This document shows, piece after piece, positions 61,990-64,000 of a DNA stretch of 64,000 bases. This stretch comes from Streptomyces spectabilis (lineage in GTDB: Bacteria; Actinomycetota; Actinomycetes; Streptomycetales; Streptomycetaceae). Position 1 is the first letter of the stretch. Each line of letters opens with the position of its first letter. The stretch covers positions 6,272,501 through 6,336,500 of the forward strand of contig NZ_CP023690.1 of assembly GCF_008704795.1 (NCBI RefSeq). The letters run 5' to 3'. A program made the position numbers and the translations under genes. A model generated the notes under the pieces. It was not told the origin of the DNA. It was given only the letters and a program-made list of their open reading frames with translations, and searched no databases.

Positions 61990-62955
61990 TCACTTGCCGC
62001 CGTTGACCTTGGCTTCCTTGACCGCGCCGGCCTCGACGCCCCACTCCTTGATGATCTTCTCGTACTGGCCGTTCGCGATGATCGCGTCGAGCGCGGCCTT
62101 GATCGCGTCGCGCAGCTTGGTGTTCTCCTTGGAGATCGCGATGCCGTACGGGGCCGCTTCCACCTGGTCGCCCACGAGCTGGAAGTCCTTGCCGCCGCCG
62201 GAGGTCTTCACCGCGTACGCGGCGACCGGGAAGTCCGACGAGCCCGCGTCCGCGCCGCCCGAGCGCAGCCGGGTCTGGGCCTGCTGGTCGTTGTCGAAGG
62301 ACTCGATGGAGATCTTCTTGCCGCCCTTGCACTTCTTCGACTCGGCCTTGGCCATGTCGTGCGAGACGGTGCCGCGCTGGACGACGATCTTCTTGCCGCA
62401 CAGGTCGGACCAGGTCTTGATGCCCTGGTCCTCGCCCTTCTTGGTGTAGATCGAGACGCCCGCGGTGAAGTAGTCGACGAAGTCGACGCCCTTGCCGACC
62501 TTCTTGCCGGTCTCCTCGTCGATGCCCTCCTGGCGGTTCTTGGTGTCCGTCATCGCCGACATCGCGATGTCGTACCGCTTGGAGCGCAGACCGCCGAGCA
62601 GGGTGTCGAAGGTTCCGTTGTCGAACTCGAACTCCACGCCGAGCTGCTTGCCCATGGCCTCGGCGATGTCGGGGTCGATGCCGACCGTGTCGCCGTTCTT
62701 GTCCTTGAACTCGACCGGCGGGTAGGCGATGTCCGAGCCCACCTTGATGACGCCCTTGTTGCGGACGTTCGTGGGGAGCATGTCGGAGAGCGGCGCGTCG
62801 ACGACCTTCTTGCCGCCGTCGCCCTTCTTGTTGTCCCGCTGGTCGCCGCAGCCGGTCAGGAGCAGCGAGCCGGCGACCGCGATCGCGCCGACAGCGACGA
62901 TCCGGGACTTCGCGGACTTCGCGGCGGTCGTGCGACAAGTGGTGCCTGCGGTCAT
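61990..62955 (-). CDS. Amino-acid ABC transporter substrate-binding lipoprotein
   Basis: A 321-residue lipoprotein. The signal peptide ends in SLLLTGCGD (lipobox LTGC), and the mature part is a periplasmic-binding-protein type II fold (IKVGSDIAYPPVEFKDKNGDTVGIDPDIAEAMGKQLG, FDTLLGGLRSKRYDIAMSAMT). It resembles glutamate/glutamine or polar amino-acid binders. ATG 62955 is chosen for GGAGG a few bases upstream; the frame is open further without one. It is first in the SBP-permease-ATPase order. Confidence 0.92.
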   Translation of the reverse strand: MTAGTTCRTTAAKSAKSRIVAVGAIAVAGSLLLTGCGDQRDNKKGDGGKKVVDAPLSDMLPTNVRNKGVIKVGSDIAYPPVEFKDKNGDTVGIDPDIAEAMGKQLGVEFEFDNGTFDTLLGGLRSKRYDIAMSAMTDTKNRQEGIDEETGKKVGKGVDFVDYFTAGVSIYTKKGEDQGIKTWSDLCGKKIVVQRGTVSHDMAKAESKKCKGGKKISIESFDNDQQAQTRLRSGGADAGSSDFPVAAYAVKTSGGGKDFQLVGDQVEAAPYGIAISKENTKLRDAIKAALDAIIANGQYEKIIKEWGVEAGAVKEAKVNGGK

Positions 62956-63555
62956 AGGGGTCCTCCGGCGGATGGGGAGTAGCCATGGGTCTGACATGGG
63001 GTTGTGCACACACCGTCGTGCACACACCTTCGGGTGTCGCGACCTCGTGTGATGGTGCATCTTGCCATTCGGACCGTCCGATTCTGGGGGCCGGAGATGT
63101 CAAAATCGGATAACGGGCGATCCGGGGGCCACAACAGGCCGGTACGCCTTGCTCATTGACGGGGTGGGGCGAAGTGGTGGCAACCACGGGATAACCACCC
63201 AATCTCGCTATGTGGACCCGCCGAACGGACCTTTGTCTCATATAGGGATAAATCCCCGACCTCCGTCGGCCCGTCCCGGGCCCGAAACCCGCCGTTCACA
63301 TGGGGCTGCGACAGATATGGCTCGTCGGCGGCAGGAAGCATCCGGTAGAAAAGACGGTTACACCCCTCATCCGGGGCCAGGGCGCGTGTGCGGCGCGCCC
63401 GCGCGTCCGTTACGTACCTCCCGTACCGCTCCGCCGACAGGCGGAGGGTCACGGGCCGCAAGGCCCGAGGCCTCAGCACGGACGCGGTTCCCGCCCCACT
63501 TCTCCACCAGGAAGTGGTCCACCCTCAACCATGAACACTTAAGGGGTCAGAAACA
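62956..63555. other. Divergent regulatory region between the binding protein and malic enzyme
   Basis: A 600-bp gap without a convincing gene. Near the binding protein are two copies of GTGCACACACC (63004-63014, 63018-63028; 14-bp period) followed by an ACACC-TTCG-GGTGT hairpin (63024-63037). Near malic enzyme are hairpins CTCCGCC/GGCGGAG (63429-63446) and CGGGCC-GCAA-GGCCCG (63452-63467), which could be a structured leader. No tRNA or known riboswitch was recognised. Confidence 0.55.
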
Positions 63556-64000
63556 GTGGCAGCGGAGATCGTCAATCCTCGCAGCGACAGCGGTACGAGT
63601 ACCGGTCACGAAGGCGCCGAAGAGCCCTTCGATCCGGCCTTCGCCCTGCATCGTGGCGGCAAGATGGCCGTGCAGGCCACCGTCCCGGTACGGGACAAGG
63701 ACGACCTGTCCCTCGCGTACACGCCCGGCGTGGCGAAAGTGTGCAGCGCCATCGCCGAGCAGCCGGACCTCGTCCACGACTACACCTGGAAGTCGAACGT
63801 CGTCGCCGTCGTCACCGACGGCACGGCCGTGCTCGGCCTCGGGGACATCGGGGCGGAGGCCTCCCTTCCGGTGATGGAGGGCAAGGCCATCCTCTTCAAG
63901 CAGTTCGGCGGCGTCGACGCCGTGCCGATCGCCCTCGGCACCACCGACACGGACGAGATCATCGAGACCGTGGTGCGGCTCGCCCCCTCCTTCGGCGGGG
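63556..64000 (+). CDS. NAD(P)-dependent malic enzyme, partial (N-terminal part)
   Basis: It oxidatively decarboxylates malate to pyruvate. The first 148 residues are visible: DPAFALHRGGKMAVQATVPVRDKDDLSLAYTPGVAKVCSAIAE, TWKSNVVAVVTDGTAVLGLGDIGAEASLPVMEGKAILFKQFGGVDAVPI, with the catalytic Tyr and Lys regions of the bacterial family. GTG 63556 follows AAGGGG. The gene runs off the right edge. The coenzyme cannot be decided from this part. Confidence 0.93.
   Translation, partial: MAAEIVNPRSDSGTSTGHEGAEEPFDPAFALHRGGKMAVQATVPVRDKDDLSLAYTPGVAKVCSAIAEQPDLVHDYTWKSNVVAVVTDGTAVLGLGDIGAEASLPVMEGKAILFKQFGGVDAVPIALGTTDTDEIIETVVRLAPSFGG

Noticed and set aside
63153..63479. Minus-strand frame of 108 codons before malic enzyme
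   Set aside because: Third-position bias is weak, no ribosome site is present and the composition is not protein-like for this genome.

Overview
The window is high-GC actinobacterial DNA with strongly GC-biased third codon positions, many GTG starts and gene-specific markers of Streptomyces: sigR-rsrA, the das operon, wblE, eshA, sodN-sodX and epi-isozizaene synthase with its P450. Gene order, compared from memory, follows the S. coelicolor chromosome from about SCO5212 (aroA) to SCO5261 (malic enzyme). This looks like the conserved chromosomal core, not an island. I saw no insertion sequence, prophage, CRISPR array, tRNA or rRNA.

Layout. 1-4.4 kb: rsgA (partial) and aroA, an M50-like membrane protein, a SRAP protein and an alpha/beta hydrolase. 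4.4-9.7 kb: the thiol-stress operon sigR-rsrA, with a conserved autoregulatory promoter and the 55-residue upstream extension of the long SigR isoform, then two membrane HD-domain proteins (one HD-GYP, one degenerate) and a TPR protein. 9.8-13.4 kb: peptide deformylase, then epi-isozizaene synthase coupled to a CYP170A1-like P450 (albaflavenone pathway). 13.4-18.5 kb: class Ia ribonucleotide reductase nrdABS on the minus strand, preceded by a B12 riboswitch and a pair of NrdR boxes. 18.6-23.7 kb: a lipoprotein, a DUF3311/SSS-family transporter pair and cstA-ybdD.

23.8-32.1 kb is the N-acetylglucosamine/chitobiose region: dasR divergent from dasA-dasB-dasC-dasD, then nagB and a SIS-domain sugar isomerase. 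Candidate DasR (dre) sites lie before dasA and nagB and before a probable small RNA (scr5239-like, about 33.95 kb). One repressor therefore appears to link uptake, hydrolysis, deamination and an sRNA. 32.1-36.4 kb: a divergent SDR/TetR pair with paired operators, a hairpin-rich tandem repeat, a PdtaS-type histidine kinase and wblE. 36.4-40.2 kb: a lipid-kinase-like protein, a small membrane protein and the osmotic-stress sigma factor sigH with its anti-sigma factor. 40.2-46.4 kb: a Na+/H+ antiporter, a frameshifted PLP enzyme, an endolysin-like amidase, a small amphipathic protein and an MprF-like lysyltransferase.

46.6-49.3 kb holds eshA, a family 2B encapsulin shell protein with a cyclic-nucleotide-binding-like insert, next to a polyprenyl diphosphate synthase that is its likely cargo. 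49.4-55.7 kb carries assorted genes (GNAT, RibD-like reductase, lipoprotein, CGNR regulator with EamA exporter, HAD phosphatase, SigJ/ECF41 sigma factor). 55.7-57.3 kb is a decayed ribosome-protection (Otr/TetM-like) pseudogene. 57.4-64 kb: nickel superoxide dismutase and its maturation peptidase, a second CGNR protein, a methyltransferase, an amino-acid ABC transporter and the start of a malic enzyme. The least ordinary items are the encapsulin/prenyl synthase pair, the altered P450 and CNB motifs, the SigH extension, the hairpin repeats and the two broken genes.
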